Origin: Volvox africanus
Taxonomy: Eukaryota; Chlorophyta; Chlorophyceae; Chlamydomonadales; Volvocaceae
Reading direction: 5' to 3'
DNA length: 64,000 bases
Assembly: GCA_030268105.1 (NCBI GenBank)
Contig: BSDZ01000008.1
Coordinates: forward strand, 5,270,001-5,334,000
The notes under the pieces were generated by a model that did no database searches, was not told the DNA's origin, and saw nothing but the letters and a program-made list of their open reading frames with translations. Both the position numbers and the translations under genes were made by a program. This document shows positions 45,061 to 59,520 of this stretch, piece by piece. Position 1 is the first letter of the stretch; each line of letters begins with the position of its first letter.

Positions 45061-45737
45061 TTTGAGGTCTTTGGCCCGCTCTCGGTCGGGGTAGAATCTG
45101 GAACCTGGAACTCCAGGGGCACATTAGTCGTGCCATAACAGTCGTGCCTGCACACATACTTATACATATATATATATATAGGGTTATATATATATATGTA
45201 TATATATATATATGTATATATATGTGCTATGAGAGTGTGCGCTAAATCAGCCGGTGATGCAGAGCAAGCATTCGTTACACAGATCGTTCACCGTTACACT
45301 GTCCAGGAGCAGACGAACATTATGTGTGTGGTCCACCGGAGCCACCTGTTGACCTGGTTGTCGGCTTGCGCTTATATACCTGCACGGGCATGAATGCATA
45401 TATACTTCATAAAGACCCGGCGTACCCTCAAGGAAACCATGCATGAAGATGGGAAGCCATGCGCTTGGGATGCAATGAGAAAACCCTAATAATGTCAAAT
45501 TCTGTTTAATGATAACTAACTTGACTGGTAGCTTTTTAGCACCTACCTAATGAGCCAGCTAGTAATGCATACAGAACGCGATATATATATTATAATTTGC
45601 ATCTAGCTGCGTTACGTATATACATATCATGTATGTTTTTAAACATCAACATGATATAGGTGCAGGCTTTGCAGTCATATAGAGCCCGGTAAGACACAAT
45701 CGGTAATGCATGACCCTGTTGCCCAGTAAGTTCCAGG

Positions 45738-46045
45738 ATCGATTTTTACTAAGAGCGGGTTGAAAATTCTTTCGTTGATTAAGGGTGGATGTGCCCCAGT
45801 GTAAATGGACGTTGACGAACCCTGTTGGGGCCCTTCGAGCCAAGAGTGTGTTGAGGCCGCCATTGATCCTGCAGATCCTACTGAATGTGGGCAGTGGGTG
45901 CTGAGCCCGGGTAAATCACTGATTTTGGAGAAGTCAACATCCCTAGGGCTGAATGGATGAGTGTGCCCCGAAATACAGAGGAAGGTAGGGACTGCCAGGT
46001 AGTCGCCACGGGTGAAGCAAAGCCCCCCTATCCTATACACATACA
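45738..46045 (+). repeat. Dispersed repeat family 1, copy 2
   Basis: Aligns in order with 19915-20205; longest shared words are GGAGAAGTCAACATC and AGGGACTGCCAGGTAGT. Confidence 0.8.
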
Positions 46046-46224
46046 AATCTTTAGAGTGTCCCTGGGAGAGATGGCCAGGCTTTTTGGTTGGGAGGCAGTG
46101 GGGTGGAGGAGGCAGTGGAGGTGGAGCAGGCAGGCTTTTCTTGCTTTTAGGGAGGTAGGGGTTGCTCTCTTACACTCTCCGTCTGGGAGCTGATGTGGTT
46201 CCTGTGAGTAGCTAGCCTTGAGGC

Positions 46225-46380
46225 TCCTGAGGCCTGTGTGCCCTTACTGGCTCGAGCGAGGGGAGGAGCGCACGGCAGGACGAACAAACGAAGCCATGTG
46301 TTCCCCTCTGCGCTGCGGTTCGCTCGGCCCAGTCAGGGCCCCCGTTGCTTGTCCTTGTAGGGCAAGTCGCCCACATACAA
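46225..46380 (+). repeat. Dispersed repeat family 2, copy 3
   Basis: Nearly identical to 38555-38690 (GGGGAGGAGCGCACGGCAGG, then ACGAACA, GTGTTCCCC) but lacks the final ACAGTGTAACACCC word. Confidence 0.75.
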
Positions 46381-47324
46381 GTCATTGCACTACTTCTACA
46401 CAACAAACAACTTCTTTAATGGAAATACACAAATCAAAACCTGACGTGCAAATTTCCTGTATGCATTCCCGACCTCTGCACAGGAAACCAACAATGTATT
46501 TGTTACTGAGTAGAGCGAGGGTTGTTGATATTGTTCGAATGCAAGCAAGGACGCAATTACACGCAAATAGCCTAGCTAGTCACGCACCAATTGGATGTGA
46601 CGCATGTGTGCTGCCGGATTGATTTCCCACTTGCATAATTGTAACGAGAGCAAACAAATGATGCCACCGTATGCATGCAATTATTCATACACTATGCTCC
46701 TCAGCACAAATAATGTCGCCCTATGCTAGGATATTTGCATGTATATACGCGCAGCATGCAGCATATGCAGCATGCAGATGGACGGATGCGATCCGCTCCT
46801 TCATCAAATATAGATATTAAAGACTCAAATTGCCGTAGAAAGATAGATAGGCAGGCTTTGCATGCCCTAGCCGCCACCTACCATGACGCCACGACAAATT
46901 GCTACTACCGACTAAATATACGGAATGTACGGAATGTGCGAAAACAGTAAACTAGCTATCAGATACATAGCAACATCACATAAATATGGGAATTAGATAC
47001 GGCGGCACCTGCTGGTCACGCACGTAACGCAAACGTTACGTACATGTAGAGTGTATATATTTATAGATACATACACCTCAACGATATATTCAGTCCGTCG
47101 CGGAAACACAATGTACTAAAATCGATCCAAACCCGCCTGCTGGCTGCATAACCGCCACCCTGTAGAAGTGCTGCTGCCTTCTGCTGGCTGCATACCCACC
47201 ACGCTTAAGATGCAGATAATGTTTCTCGATCGATCGCGTTCATCCCCAGCAGTAATCAACCCAGGAACCTCGAGCGGGTGCAAATCATTCATCCCTTGCC
47301 GCACCCTAGCTACTGATATTTTTA

Positions 47325-50300
47325 CTAATCCACCAGTTGGACCCAGACACCTTCGCTGTAGGTCTGGCCGGTGGCGGTTTGAGTCCCCAGGAGGAACAGC
47401 TGGTAGTATCCCGCGTGGGCGGCTGTGGGCTGGGACAGCGGAGGCGCCCGAATCTGAGCCACACCGCTGGAAACAGACACGAGGTTCTGCGGGCGGGGGG
47501 GGATGGGGGGGGCCGGGGTAAACACAGATATGCGAGATGGTTAGTTTATTTCATTTCCCTAACTGCAATGAATCCAGTGGGTAGTTGATTTTGTTTATTA
47601 CACTCCCGAGGCGTTGCTTCATTTGCGGTAGGAGGCGGTAGATTCGCAGTAGATTGTGTCTATGATGGAACTCTGTCTGCGTGGTCAGCCATCGATCAGC
47701 CCACCCAACTCCGGGCGGATACATAAGGGTGCCTGTGTGAGGTGCTATCGCTGATACCTGCGAGCCAACATAGTATACACACACGTACATCTACTTATGT
47801 CCTCCCCTGCTAAAGCTGCACCTCCCCTCTCTCCTCATCACCACCTCATCACTCTTTCACTCCCTCACTCACTCCCTCACCAGGAACAGCACCCGTTGGT
47901 TCATATTGATGGAATGGGTGTTGGCGCATGGAGCTGCCAGTGTAGCACCGGTAACCGTGCCCGTGTAGAGAATGGTGAACACGCTGCAATGATAACGGTC
48001 GTGACGAGGGAGGGAGGGAGGGAGGGAGAGGGAGAGGGAGGGAGGGAGGGAGGGAGGGAGGGAGGGAGGGAGGGAGGGAGGGAGGGAGGGAGAGGGAGAG
48101 GGAGGGAGGGAGGAGCACATGTAAATGAGAGTGTGCAGGGGCACAAGGAATGGTCCGTTCCAGTAAGTTGTGATTGTCATTCAATTGCGCCAACTATATA
48201 TGAATATGAAACAACTGATGTAATCCAGCTAGCAAAATAGAACCAGCGAAATAAAGACAGCAGACAGACAGACAGACAAACAGACAGTGCAAAGAAAGAG
48301 GACATGTCCGTATGTAGATATGATAACAGATAGACAGACAGACAGACAGGCTCTCAGCTAGCTTTGCCGTACCTTCCTCGTATAATGATCTGGGGATTGC
48401 TCATAATGGCAGGCCGTGGCGCTCCCGGGCCGATCTCCGTCGGGACTGCAAAGCTAGTGCGGAAGTCCAGGTCGCCGTCAGGGCTGCGACTGACAGTGGC
48501 GGGCTGCGGGGCGCGAAGAAAAGAGAAGCTATCTCGCAATGTTATGTATGGTGCGAGCATGCGAAGGGAAGACAACGTGAGGGACGATCAGACAACCCGT
48601 TTGGTTTGTACAGCGGTTATATACTACTGGTCTTAGACATGCATGCATCATACACGCATCCGGAAGAGCGCGGGGGAGCTCGTTATCAATATAAATTATA
48701 ATTTAATTTATTAGCGAGCGAGGCAAAGCGCGCGTTACAAGGATACTACACATTCCCAAATCGAGTTCTGAAGAGGCTGTTCCGTATGCCCCTCCATTCG
48801 AGGTTGGCGGGATGTTCCTCCATAGCCGGCCGGCGTAGATCCCCCGACCCGTACGTACCAGAATTTAAAAAAGTTTCAAACATCATGTACGCATCTTGCT
48901 TGCAACCAAGCTTCTTACCAGGTCTCCCGCGTCCGCCCCGGTCATTCCGCACGTCTCACAACCCGCGGAGATCACCTTGCCTGACAGGTCCAGGCAGGAG
49001 GCCGCATGGTACATGCGGATTATGCCTGTATGTTTCGTGGAACACGTACAGAATCAGTACAAAAGGTACGGAAGCAGGGGCAAAACGTTAGCCTGAAGGT
49101 CCATTTTTAGGGTTATTATTTTTTAGATTTGATATAAGGTTGTGAACGGGTCCTACTGATACCAACAACTGGTAAGCTGTTCGCGTGATCTGATAAGCTG
49201 CCAACTCCTGTCGGCCGCCAGGGCGATTTCCTTCTTCCAGCCTATGAATAGGGACCGTGTAAAGCACGTGTCGTCCGAAGACCAGCTCGGCAACCAGGAA
49301 CCAATACAAAGAACGCAACACAGCGACACAACCACCAATAGACCGCCTGGAAATGTAGCCATATGAACTCACCCAGCGGGGCGCTCAGCGAGTAGCGCGT
49401 TCCAAGCGGCGCATATGGGTTGTACATCAGGTCCCGGTACGCTGGCAGGATGCCCTTGTAATTGTACTTCCCACTCTTCCAACCCGCGGTGCCGGCCTGC
49501 GGGATTGCGAACCCAGGTAATGAGCTTGCTTGCCGGGGATGTAGTTAAGATGGCATAAATGGCGTCGTGAGAAGGCAATTGATGGTTTATATATATGTAC
49601 ATCGCTCATCAACACAGGTATAGACATAACGTGTTGAATCATGAGGCCCCCACCTGCTTACGCAAGTGAAGGTCTATCACGCGAGTTAACGACTAATTCC
49701 TCATCAATCATAATATATACCATTAATATTCTGAAACATATTCTGAGTCATATTCATCAGGCATGGCTTGTACAGGTTTGGGACAGATAGCTGCCGGCAG
49801 GCATGTTTGTTTCCTGCTGCTTCAATGAAGCCTTGAAGAAGGCGTCTTCTTCTTATTATTTGATGTCATCACTTCAGTTTGTCGAAAGATGCATACATTT
49901 ACATTATGTGTCAGGGCAGCGAGGGTCTGCAGCAAACTCGAAACCCTTAGCCGACCCCAGCCCAGCTCAGTCCTGAAAACATCGACTTATCTGTAAGACC
50001 TTTATTCGTCGCACCTGTCCCCCTGCATGGACGAGGATCTTGCCGTTTGGTAGCACTGCGGCGATGCATGCACGTCGGGTGGGTCGATTGAGGTGAAAGG
50101 TTAGTAATTTATTATGCCCACGTGGTAGGCAACGGTAGGCAGCGGTGCCATGCATGATGAATTGCAACTGGGAGTCTTCGTCCTAGTCGTCCTAATCGGG
50201 CGCTGCTGTCGTTTCATATCGATCTTCATTCCGAAAGTGGAAAAACGTTTTGTGCGCGCGCTTGGTGCGCGTGGGAGATAGATAGAAACGCAGACACGGC

Positions 50301-53300
50301 CATAATATCCACTCACTTCCCGGTCCCCCTCCCGAGTTAGCGGACCTCTTAGGTTTTAGGGATTAAGGGATCTTATCAAAAAGCGCAAGACCTAGGCCGT
50401 ATTGCGTTTGTTTTACCTGCTAGATGGGTAGGTATCACGCTGTCTTTATCTTACCTGTAGTGGTCGGCATGACCCGCCGCTGTCCCGCCATGTCTTCAAT
50501 GACCCACCTGGCAGCGGAAAACAAACGGTTCGGATATGATTGTGCATTGTGCCTATCTAACTAGCTAACAAATTAACTATCCATATGGATCGTTAGTTGC
50601 GCTGAATGTCCGTACATCAATCATTGACATGTTATATACATGTGACGAACATATCGATCCACTCGCTCATCAAACGCCTATTGTCTCCCTACCGCCCAGC
50701 ACCTCCACCCTGTTAGTATATTATTTGGGTTTTATTTGGGAAATGGTTTATTATTTTGGAAATGGATAGCTACATGTAATACGGACGGCAGGCCTAACGT
50801 TTAAGATACGTTTCAATCACCTACCCCTTGTCACAGATGTTGGTGCCGCAGTAGAACATGTCCAGACGCGCAGACACGGGGGAAGCTGGGGCGCCCTTTG
50901 GCCCATCCGGCTGAACAGCGAGAGGGGAAGGAGGTCGGGAAGTAGAGGGAATGGCAGCGAGGAGACGAACGAAAGAACCAACTGTTCCACATACGGAGGG
51001 AGGTAACCACTATTGATTGACAAACCCCGGCAGCCCCGATGTCGTCAGAACACGTGTTTAATGCATACATGCATCCTGATGCTGACGGCGAAGTAAGAGC
51101 CGCGTAATAGAGACCTGGCGCATGGACACATGCGTCTCGGATCGAATGGATATGGTGGCTTCGCTCGGCGACCCCTAGCTACTTGCTCGTGGATGGACTA
51201 GAGAAATCTACACGCACGATTATACATATATATACCAAAGTAGAGGAGTCTGGAGCCACAATATGATCATTTATAAAAATAATTTATTATCATAAATATC
51301 ATCAGTACCACACATGGCACCCACGCAGGTTCTGGAGCGAGGACATTCGAGCATGCACAATTGCAGGATGACGAAGCAAGGTTGTGACGGGCAGTAGTCG
51401 CTAACTCCCCCCATCATATAAACGTATATATACATATATACACACATGCATGCATATATACGCATATATATACATATATATACTCCCCCCAGCAGGCATG
51501 TCAGAGCTAGCCGGGTCGGTCTTTCCAGCCGTGGCTCTCGGGACAACGAAGGAATCCCACACCACTACCTTCTTTCCAGAAATGTGTATTCATTACGGTT
51601 CCAACGTCGAAACCCAAACCAAATACAACCGAATGTACCACATATATATTTCATATATGTACGCATATGTATATATTTTATCGAGCTCGTGAAAATGACA
51701 TCCAAAGTTTGGGTTTCCCGTCCCATACGGATATTTACACGTTCGCCGACGCACCGCGCCACCAAAGATAATTACAGAGAAGGTGTTGTATTCGCCGGTT
51801 TTCGGGTTGGGCTTGATAGCGCTCAGCACGATGGATGACGTGTACGGGTATATCGTACGGTACCTGGATGACAGGGTTGTACAACGGGCGAATAACGATA
51901 ATCTAAACGAACCACAAGCTGTACAACCACCATACGAACATAGCCGACACTGTATCCTTGAATGCGTGTGAGCCGAGCGAGCGAGCAGTTAGCTGAAAGG
52001 AACATACTTGTGTGGCGTCTGCTAGATTGGATAATTTTTTGTTTTACGCATGCATGCATTTAAGCCCATTTCATTATGCATGCCGTATTGTCGTGCTTAC
52101 GGGAATGTGTTATTGGGCAAGTCCGGGAATTTGTAGATCTCTTTCCAGTTGGAGTTGGTGATGCTGCCTCCGCGGTCGCCCCACCAGAGAATCTCACCTG
52201 CACGTATGTACACATGCACGTGTGTTTATTTGTTGTTGTATGATGAAACAACAAATGAAGAAGAAGCAAGAAGAAGCAAGAAGCAAGCAAAGAAGGAGAA
52301 AGCAATAATAAAAAACTATTAATAATTTATTGTGGCTCTTGCTTTGTATATCCCGCAACTGTCTGTAGTATCCCTGGGTTTTCTACGGCTAATATCCAAT
52401 ATCCGGGATGACCAGGAAACTGAATATCTTTCGATCCATGTTGCCTCAACGGTTTGGCGGATTTTAACACAGAGATGTCCTGCACCCAAACATTGGCATG
52501 GGATCATCATCGGATTCATTTCATCTTGTCACCTTCACTTACCGCGGGGCAACATCACGATGAATGGGTACCTGCGAATGAAAGAGAGGGGAATACGAGC
52601 TGATAACGTGCGTAGTATGATGTCTCACGCAGATACGTAGATGCGTAGGTATGCAGGCCTGCCTCCTACGCTAATAGTCCTCCGTCCCAGCGGCCTAAGA
52701 AGTATGCGAATCTTGACCTGGCCTGACTTGGCCTGACGTAACCTGATGGTAAAAGATGACAGGCAGCCCTTATCACTGTCAAGCTGTAGCAGAGGTCCCC
52801 CGCCCTCCCTCCCGCCTTCCCCCTTGCCCTCTCCCTCCCCTGTAATCCATTACCAGTTATTTCCTGCCATCTTCTTGAAGGTTGGGGGCAGGGGTACTTG
52901 CGCAGGGGTGTTGGTGGGCTTGGCGGGATCCCAGAGCTCCGCGATGGGGATGGGGGGCCCCCTGTCCATATTGGTCGTGCCCCCCACGATGAGCACCTGT
53001 AGCGCCCCCCAAGGCACCAGACCACGAGAGACATAAAAACAGACATACTTACAGATAATCGGGGAAAATCGCACATGCACATGAATGAAATACATGCGTA
53101 GTTGATTACAAGAAACAAGCAGACAGCGGGTCCCTATATATCTACATTCCCTGATATGTCTCGCTCGTACGTAGCAACTGCCTTGCAAGGCCTTGCATAC
53201 GGGTGCATAGCCCTGCATACAGGCAATAATGCTGCAGGCCAAGCTGCAGCTTTCGACGACTTACGTACCTTGTTGCCCGGAGCCATGCATGGGGTCGGGT

Positions 53301-56300
53301 ACCACCTGCGGCGGACGAACGGGGGGACGGGAACAAAGGACGCCCAACGTTGTTTGGCGAAGAGCGAAGCGAAAAGCTGCTAAGGGAGTCAAGAGTGAGC
53401 CAGGCGCCAGGGATCCCAGTGAGTCAGGGTGGGTATAGTGGCAGAGGAGGATGGGGAAAATTCTGTGTTTGATTGGCTGAAGTCGAAGATCTTTCTGTCC
53501 CATCTCTTCTCTTGGATAGTTGTCGGTGGTGGTCGATTGCGGCCCTGTGCCACCGCTTGCCGACTAGCCAGAGTAGGAGCCTGTGAGGTTTGCACGTATT
53601 CCGTCTGGAACCCCGCCTCAGAGCAGACAGATGGACGAAGCCGCTTGCTCCCCCTTCTTTGCGCTACGCTTCGGTCAGGGCCCCCGGTGTGTGCCTTTGG
53701 GAGGCAGTTCGCCCATGCATCATTCACTCATCACATTCATGTATGCGCTACATGAACGTCCTTCCGTAAGGACTAGCGCACTTGTAATTTGTTGCATGTG
53801 TCGGCTCCAGACAACAACCCTTATCCATACGAGTTAAATAAAATCCGTACAAACACGTAAATCAATATCGAGTCATGGTTTACAAACCTGCCATACGTCA
53901 TCATGGTGGAGCTGACCAGCTTCTTCTGGCTGTCGTCATATACCTGCGGCGATGGATAGATGGGAACAAGCGTAGTATCATGATGATAGTAATAAGGATT
54001 ATAATCCTGAGGAGGCGGGGTGAGGGTTGCAAGACTGGTATTTTTTGAGGCCGCGTAAAGGTATTTCTCTGACATCTATCCTGCCCTTCATATAGAATGT
54101 CGCCACAGGAATTAAGAAGAACCACTGCCTCACCTAGACTATGTTAAGGGCCGTCAGGCCATCCATCCATTATGTATTGGCCAACGTGCGATGCCAGTAA
54201 TGGCGGGAAACCCTATACATGGTTCGAGTTTTACGGCGTGGCCACCATATCGTATGTCTATTATTTTGTCCCCCTACCAAACTAGGGCAAATAGCCAATC
54301 AATCGGATGATGTCCAGATTGTCACTACTGGTCATATTACGCACACATTAAGATATAAACATCGGATACTATCGATCTACATATATATATACATATATAC
54401 AGTGTAACACCCATTCATAGATAAGATATAGATATAGATATAGATATAGATATAGATATAGATATAGATATATAGATGAATGGATGTCACACTGTATATT
54501 GGGATACAATCCGTGTGTATGTATATATGTAGATACCCTAGGCTATCGAATCAGGATGCTTCACACCCTCTGCTCGTTGCAATCATGAAAGCTCATAATC
54601 GCCATGTGCTATTCATGCCCGCCATACAAGTAGAGATCGGCAACAAATCCACTCACCGAAATCCATTTTCGGCCGTCAGCCTGCAATTTGTTCTTTGGCT
54701 CGTCGTAGCCACCGAAGAGAGCGGGATTTCCATCCGCTAAAACGATGGGGCCGTTGCAAAACTGGTCGAGCTGGGTGGTGATCATGTCCGCCTGTGAGAC
54801 GGCGCCGATCAATCAACCAGCAGATAGATAGGAACAGCAGATAGATAGGAACAGCAGATAGATAGGAACAGCAGATAGATAGGGGCCCCACAGCAAGGAA
54901 TGAATTAAGGCACCAAATAAAAACGGATGTTAGGATCGATAAAGGCCTGGACGCAAGTCAAAAAACAGGCTCGATCATCGGTTACCGTTGTTATTATTCA
55001 TAATAAAAACATTGTTAGCTAACGAGCTAGCTGGATAGATAGAACGAGTGGACCCGTCATCAACCTACCACGAGGCGCGCAACTCCTCGGCACGAAGCAC
55101 GAGGCACGAAGCAATAATCTCAACCTAGAGCCATATCTAATGGCGACATGATATGCCAGTTTCGGACAGGGCATGGCGTCGGCTAGTCCTGTCTGCCTGC
55201 CTTTTCATCATAAGCTTCTTGGGACCGAATTACCTCGTTCGCGTTCTTTCTTGGTCGTCGCCTATCATTAGATAGACCTGCCTGCCCTTCTAGCTATACA
55301 TGTCTACAAGCAAGCAAGCATACCGTACCGTCTTTGTATCCAAATCGACGGTGGCAGCAGACTGGGTCGATTGTCCGTTCATGGCCCGCCAGTACATAAA
55401 ATACTTCCGGTTCTTAGGTCCGGCCTTTGGAAGATGCATGAGCGCAACGCTGATAACAGGGGCCCTAAATCCCATTTCAAAGGTGGCCGCGACCAACTGC
55501 TGCTGCTGCTGCGGGTTTTGACCCTTCGAGGATCGTTGCAGCCGCCGGCCCTTGCTGCCGCCGTTGTCGCTGCTGCTGCCTGGAAGCGGCAGACTTGCCG
55601 CTGTGTATGTTGTCGACATCTGTGGCGCAGAAGTTTTAGATATGCATGCAGAATGGCGTCGTCATACACATGTACATGCATGCTCGGCCCGCCGGTCAGG
55701 GTACCCCGCCCGGTATGTAGGTGCTCGCCCTTGCACGGTGACGTCACCCACAGTGTATGCAACACCTGCCTACCCTTGATCACGCATGCACATCACTTTA
55801 CTTCGCTGTGCCACTATTTGCGTCATGCAGATCGATGGATCGAGTGATACGCGGGTGTCTAGCTATTACACTCGGAACTGGCGATGCGAAAGACGTATTG
55901 CTTGTACAAGCACGTAAGTAGCAAAGAGAAACGAAATACAAACTTGGGAAAAGTGCAGAACCTGATGGCAGGGGCGGCCATGTCTGTCCGCGCACCAGCC
56001 TCACCAGCCAGCAGGCAAGTAAGGCATGGATACAGCCCATCAACCGGTTGCGCTACGGCTAGCTGATGAACGCTGCTGCTGCTAGCTGGTGCATGAATGC
56101 ATATATATAAGATATCTATCTATCTATCTATCTATATCTATATATACGAGTGCACTATGTATGTGTATCTAACGGCACCGTGCTGACTGCGACCCCGGCA
56201 TTGCAAAACGCACCGAGATGGAGTCGATCAAGGCAGATTTGGATTTGAGCTCTGTGTCGTCCGCGTGCAGATTCTGCATGTATATGGTGCGAGAACTGCC

Positions 56301-56480
56301 ACCGCGGCGTCCAGCAGGGACGTCGGCGTGGAGGTCTATCTGCGCGGACGCCCTCGCGTCCTCAGGGCTGCCGCTGGTGGCTAAGCATAACAGAAACAGG
56401 ATAGGACTGACTGCCAGCGCCAGCAGCAGGGACGTTACGCCCATGACACGACGACGGCAAAACGGTGCCAGTTGCGGCAT
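47325..56480 (-). CDS. Secreted copper-radical oxidase (galactose/glyoxal oxidase-like), copy B
   Basis: Seventeen exons join in frame (about 656 residues): 56480-56214, 55619-55329, 54791-54658 (about 135 bp), 53943-53888, 53305-53269, 52996-52854, 52571-52543, 52197-52101, 51863-51755, 50910-50825, 50507-50455, 50055-50015, 49496-49373, 49025-48919, 48503-48373, 47983-47881, 47486-47325. The start MPQLAPFCRRRVMGVTSLLL is shared with copy C and begins a signal peptide. Copper and cofactor ligands are present: Cys198 (LDQFCNG), Tyr252 (RWYPTPC), Tyr495-His496 (RMYHAASC) and His592 (NTHSINMNQR). The DUF1929-type C-terminal domain ends WVQLVD. Expected activity is oxidation of an alcohol or aldehyde with H2O2 release outside the cell; substrate unknown. 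Exon 2 has a short NPQQQQQL where copy A has its minisatellite. Same strand as copy A downstream, divergent from copy C upstream. Confidence 0.9.
48005..48115. repeat. (GGGA)n tract
   Basis: About 27 GGGA units with a few AGA interruptions, in intron 15 of oxidase copy B. Confidence 0.95.
53575..53735 (+). repeat. Dispersed repeat family 2, divergent copy 4
   Basis: Retains CAGACAGATGGACGAAGCCG, TTTGCGCTACGCTTCGGTCA, GGGCCCCCGGTG and AGTTCGCCCA in family order. In intron 4 of oxidase copy B. Confidence 0.6.
54400..54494. mobile_element. MITE-like element with 19-bp terminal inverted repeats and (TAGATA)n core
   Basis: Arms 54400-54418 (CAGTGTAACACCCATTCAT) and 54476-54494 match as reverse complements at 17 of 19 positions. 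The interior is a GATATA array. In intron 3 of oxidase copy B. The arm begins with the same word that ends family-2 repeats. Confidence 0.65.
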
Positions 56481-59429
56481 TCCTTTATGATCGGTTGAAA
56501 TTATGGTGCCACCAATCAATGCAGGCCCTGGAGATGATATCGATTGATGAACCGGGCAAATACGCGAAAGAGGAGGGGAGTGGTTGGAAGGACCGGGCAG
56601 CTCGTTGCTCCCCCGGGCAAATCCTGACGTAACACCAACTCAGCGAAATCTAAACACACCGACACCAAGTTTATATGGATGGCAGGGGGACTGCCGTTTA
56701 GGGGTGAAAATTAGTCATCTACTAGATATATATGTGCTCCTGCTCATAATGGAAACATAAGCTTGGGCGCATGGATTTGTAGTCGTTGATTGGCTTGCTT
56801 CGTACTAGAAAGTATATATGGAGTACGACGGGTACGTTGCATGCTTAGCCGAGATAGATTATCGGTTGGGCCGATGGATGTGAACTTCGAAAGGAACTTA
56901 CCGCTGTCGTGTAGCTAACAGCCCCGACAGACAACAGGTCGCAGCTCGCAGATTGCGCAATCAGCCATGATTACTAATTCTGTACTAAATCGTCTGAATG
57001 CGTGCATGCATGTTTATATATAATACCCTTCATAGGAAGGCAAATAATTAATTGTTTCGTGTTGAATGCGTGCATGAAACCGTATTGATCGATGCCCGTT
57101 TTCGTTATCGGCACGCGCAAGTCGGTCATGTCATGTTGGCTTTCAAGTAGCCCGAGACAAGAAACAACGTGAAACGCCAATTGCAGCATGCACCTGCCTG
57201 GTACACATGTTTCCATGTACGCATGTGTACCAAGCCGAACGAGATACTTAACGGAGACAGTAATGCTTGACATGTAACGCTAAGAAGCAACCGATGAATG
57301 GCTCCTGCATGCAGCTGCTTGCATTGCCATAATGTATATCCGCGCCCAGATGCCTGAACTAACCTTCACCCGACGGAGCCAATATCAGCGAAATATCTCT
57401 TCGCCAAAAACGGCATCGTCGAGCAGTGCAGGTGTCGAATGCGCTTTCCTTGGCTTGCGAGGATCTACGTATGCATCAGCCAATCAGGGTATCCAGTAGG
57501 GCACCTAAGCAACGAGCGCATGGAGTAAGAGCATGATTGATACATAGCGTGACAACGCGGCAGACCATTCATACGTAGGATGATAACAACAAATAACTAG
57601 ATATTGGCGCCTCCCTGCGAACAGGCCCACCGGCCGCCTTTAGAGGTTGGCGTATATCACCATCTGTAAACAATAACATCGATATGTTACAGGTAAAGAA
57701 CCTCTCAAGCGAACCTGATCGCAGGGGTGCGCGCGACCATGAAGTTAACCAGCCACGCATGCGCGCGTGTGACTGACGATCTAAACCCAACGGGTTTAGA
57801 CCCGAACATATACGTCGGACAAGATTACACCAGCCATCGCATACTTTGAGATGCACTTCATTTTTCGGTTGCCCACTGCGCGCAATTGGATTTAACTCAC
57901 GCACCGCGCACCATAGTGCATGGCGACAAGTAGGCGGGGTTGTCATCGATGTTCTGACAGCTGGTATCAAGGGTGGAACTTTGTACGTCCATACGGGTGG
58001 GGGTTCTGGGGCAGGGTTGGGTTGAGGGGCACCGCCCCTGAACCCCGTCCATGGTTCGACGGCGTCCAGCATCGTGAGGAAAGAGCGGCGCATGCACCCT
58101 TAGGCATAAAGTCTGGGCGCTGGGGGGGATCGATACATTTTAGCTGCTATGTGTTGATTTGCGTTTGCGCCCTGGGTATGGGTGGAGATGTTAACGAGTG
58201 ACGTACGGAGCCCACGCCCAGTGGAGAATATACTTTCTTGAGAATATATGATTATGTCAAGCGTTCATATGCAAAACAATTATGGTTTCAGATGGTGTAA
58301 AAATTTTAAATGGACACGACAACAGCTTGTAACAAACCGTTTTCGCCCAGCGTCTATCCGCTACCATGTGATCGATCTTCCTTGTAATATGGTTTTAAAT
58401 CGAAAACACGTAGTTGGGTGAACAAAGACGCTCTGGAATGCCGACTTCCTCCGCCACGGAAACGTTCACAAGGTTTGAAAGTATTATATGCTGTCTCAAC
58501 AAGAAGCTATAAAACGGACCATGTCTGGTCCGCAAAATGTGTGCCGCAAAAGACCTAAATAAAATTTGCTAACTTCCAGTTGAACACCAAAAAATAAACG
58601 ACTAAAAAATCTATTGCTAACATAGAGTACATTGGTACAAAGTGAAAGTTGTTGTCGAGCTGGCAAGCGCCCAGGGCGAGGGCGATGCGCGTGGTGATGC
58701 CGTGGACGCTGACATATTAGAGGCTGACGAGCTCTGCATCGATCTGTGATCCGATTATGGTGAGACGAAAGGGATTGACTTCAATAATGCGTTTTTTTGC
58801 GATTTAATAGCAGCAACAGGTCGTCCACGCGGGGCGAATGCTCGTGTCCTCTGTCGATCGTGGCCAAATCTTACGTTTTCGCGAAGGAACGGATCCATCC
58901 TCGCTTTCGCGAACACCCATCCGTACCTGGGGCACAACAGGCGCATCGTCAGCCAAATCACACTGAACGAATCCATCATCCGACTACGTACGTCGCTTTG
59001 CTGTCTTTCTGGCCGCTCTCAACCCCTTGTGATGGCATATAAGTAGCAAGTCAGGCCTGATGGGGATTTGACACGCGCAGCTTGCAAGGTAGGGGCAACA
59101 AATGGGGCACAACAATCATTATCCCCAATAATCATAATCCTCACCCGACCGAACACCCCCAACTGGACGAGTGGGAGGAACACCATGACACTGGGCGGGA
59201 CGGAAAGACCGCAGACAAATGAAAGACAAGGTGCGTGAATCTAATAAACTGGCAGCCAACAGTATTTAATAAGTTATGGTGCATTCGTTGATCTATGCTC
59301 ATGTATGAAGACAGGACAATTCATGGCATCTCTCTTTCCGTACTTTTACAAATAGGAAGTATTTGTGGAGACGGACCTCCTGAAATCTGGTGCCTGTATA
59401 TGATATGATATGTAGTAATCATACAATGT

Positions 59430-59520
59430 ACGGCAAAAAAACATGGCATAAGGTGCAAAAGCACCTACCCAGCATTTTAAGAGGCCTCTTCGGCATTCAA
59501 CAACTACTACCTGATTTATA
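59430..59520 (+). repeat. Dispersed repeat family 4, copy 3
   Basis: ACGGCAAAAAAACATGGCAT, AAGGTGCAAAAGCACCT and AAGAGGCCTCTTCGGC align with 23453-23520. Confidence 0.7.

Larger units (their letters stand above)
44249..47324. other. Spacer downstream of oxidase copy B
   Basis: No gene supported. It contains a 10-bp satellite (44640-44800), two family-1 repeats in opposite orientation (44800-45060, 45738-46045) and a family-2 repeat (46225-46380). Confidence 0.4.

Noticed and set aside
47797..48240. Open frames of Gly-Arg-Glu or Leu-Pro-Pro-Ser repeats
   Set aside because: Generated by the (GGGA)n tract in an intron of oxidase copy B.
57569..58093. Minus-strand 174-codon open frame between copies B and C
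   Set aside because: No family signature, no supporting exons, and overlapping open frames on both strands; recorded only as spacer content.
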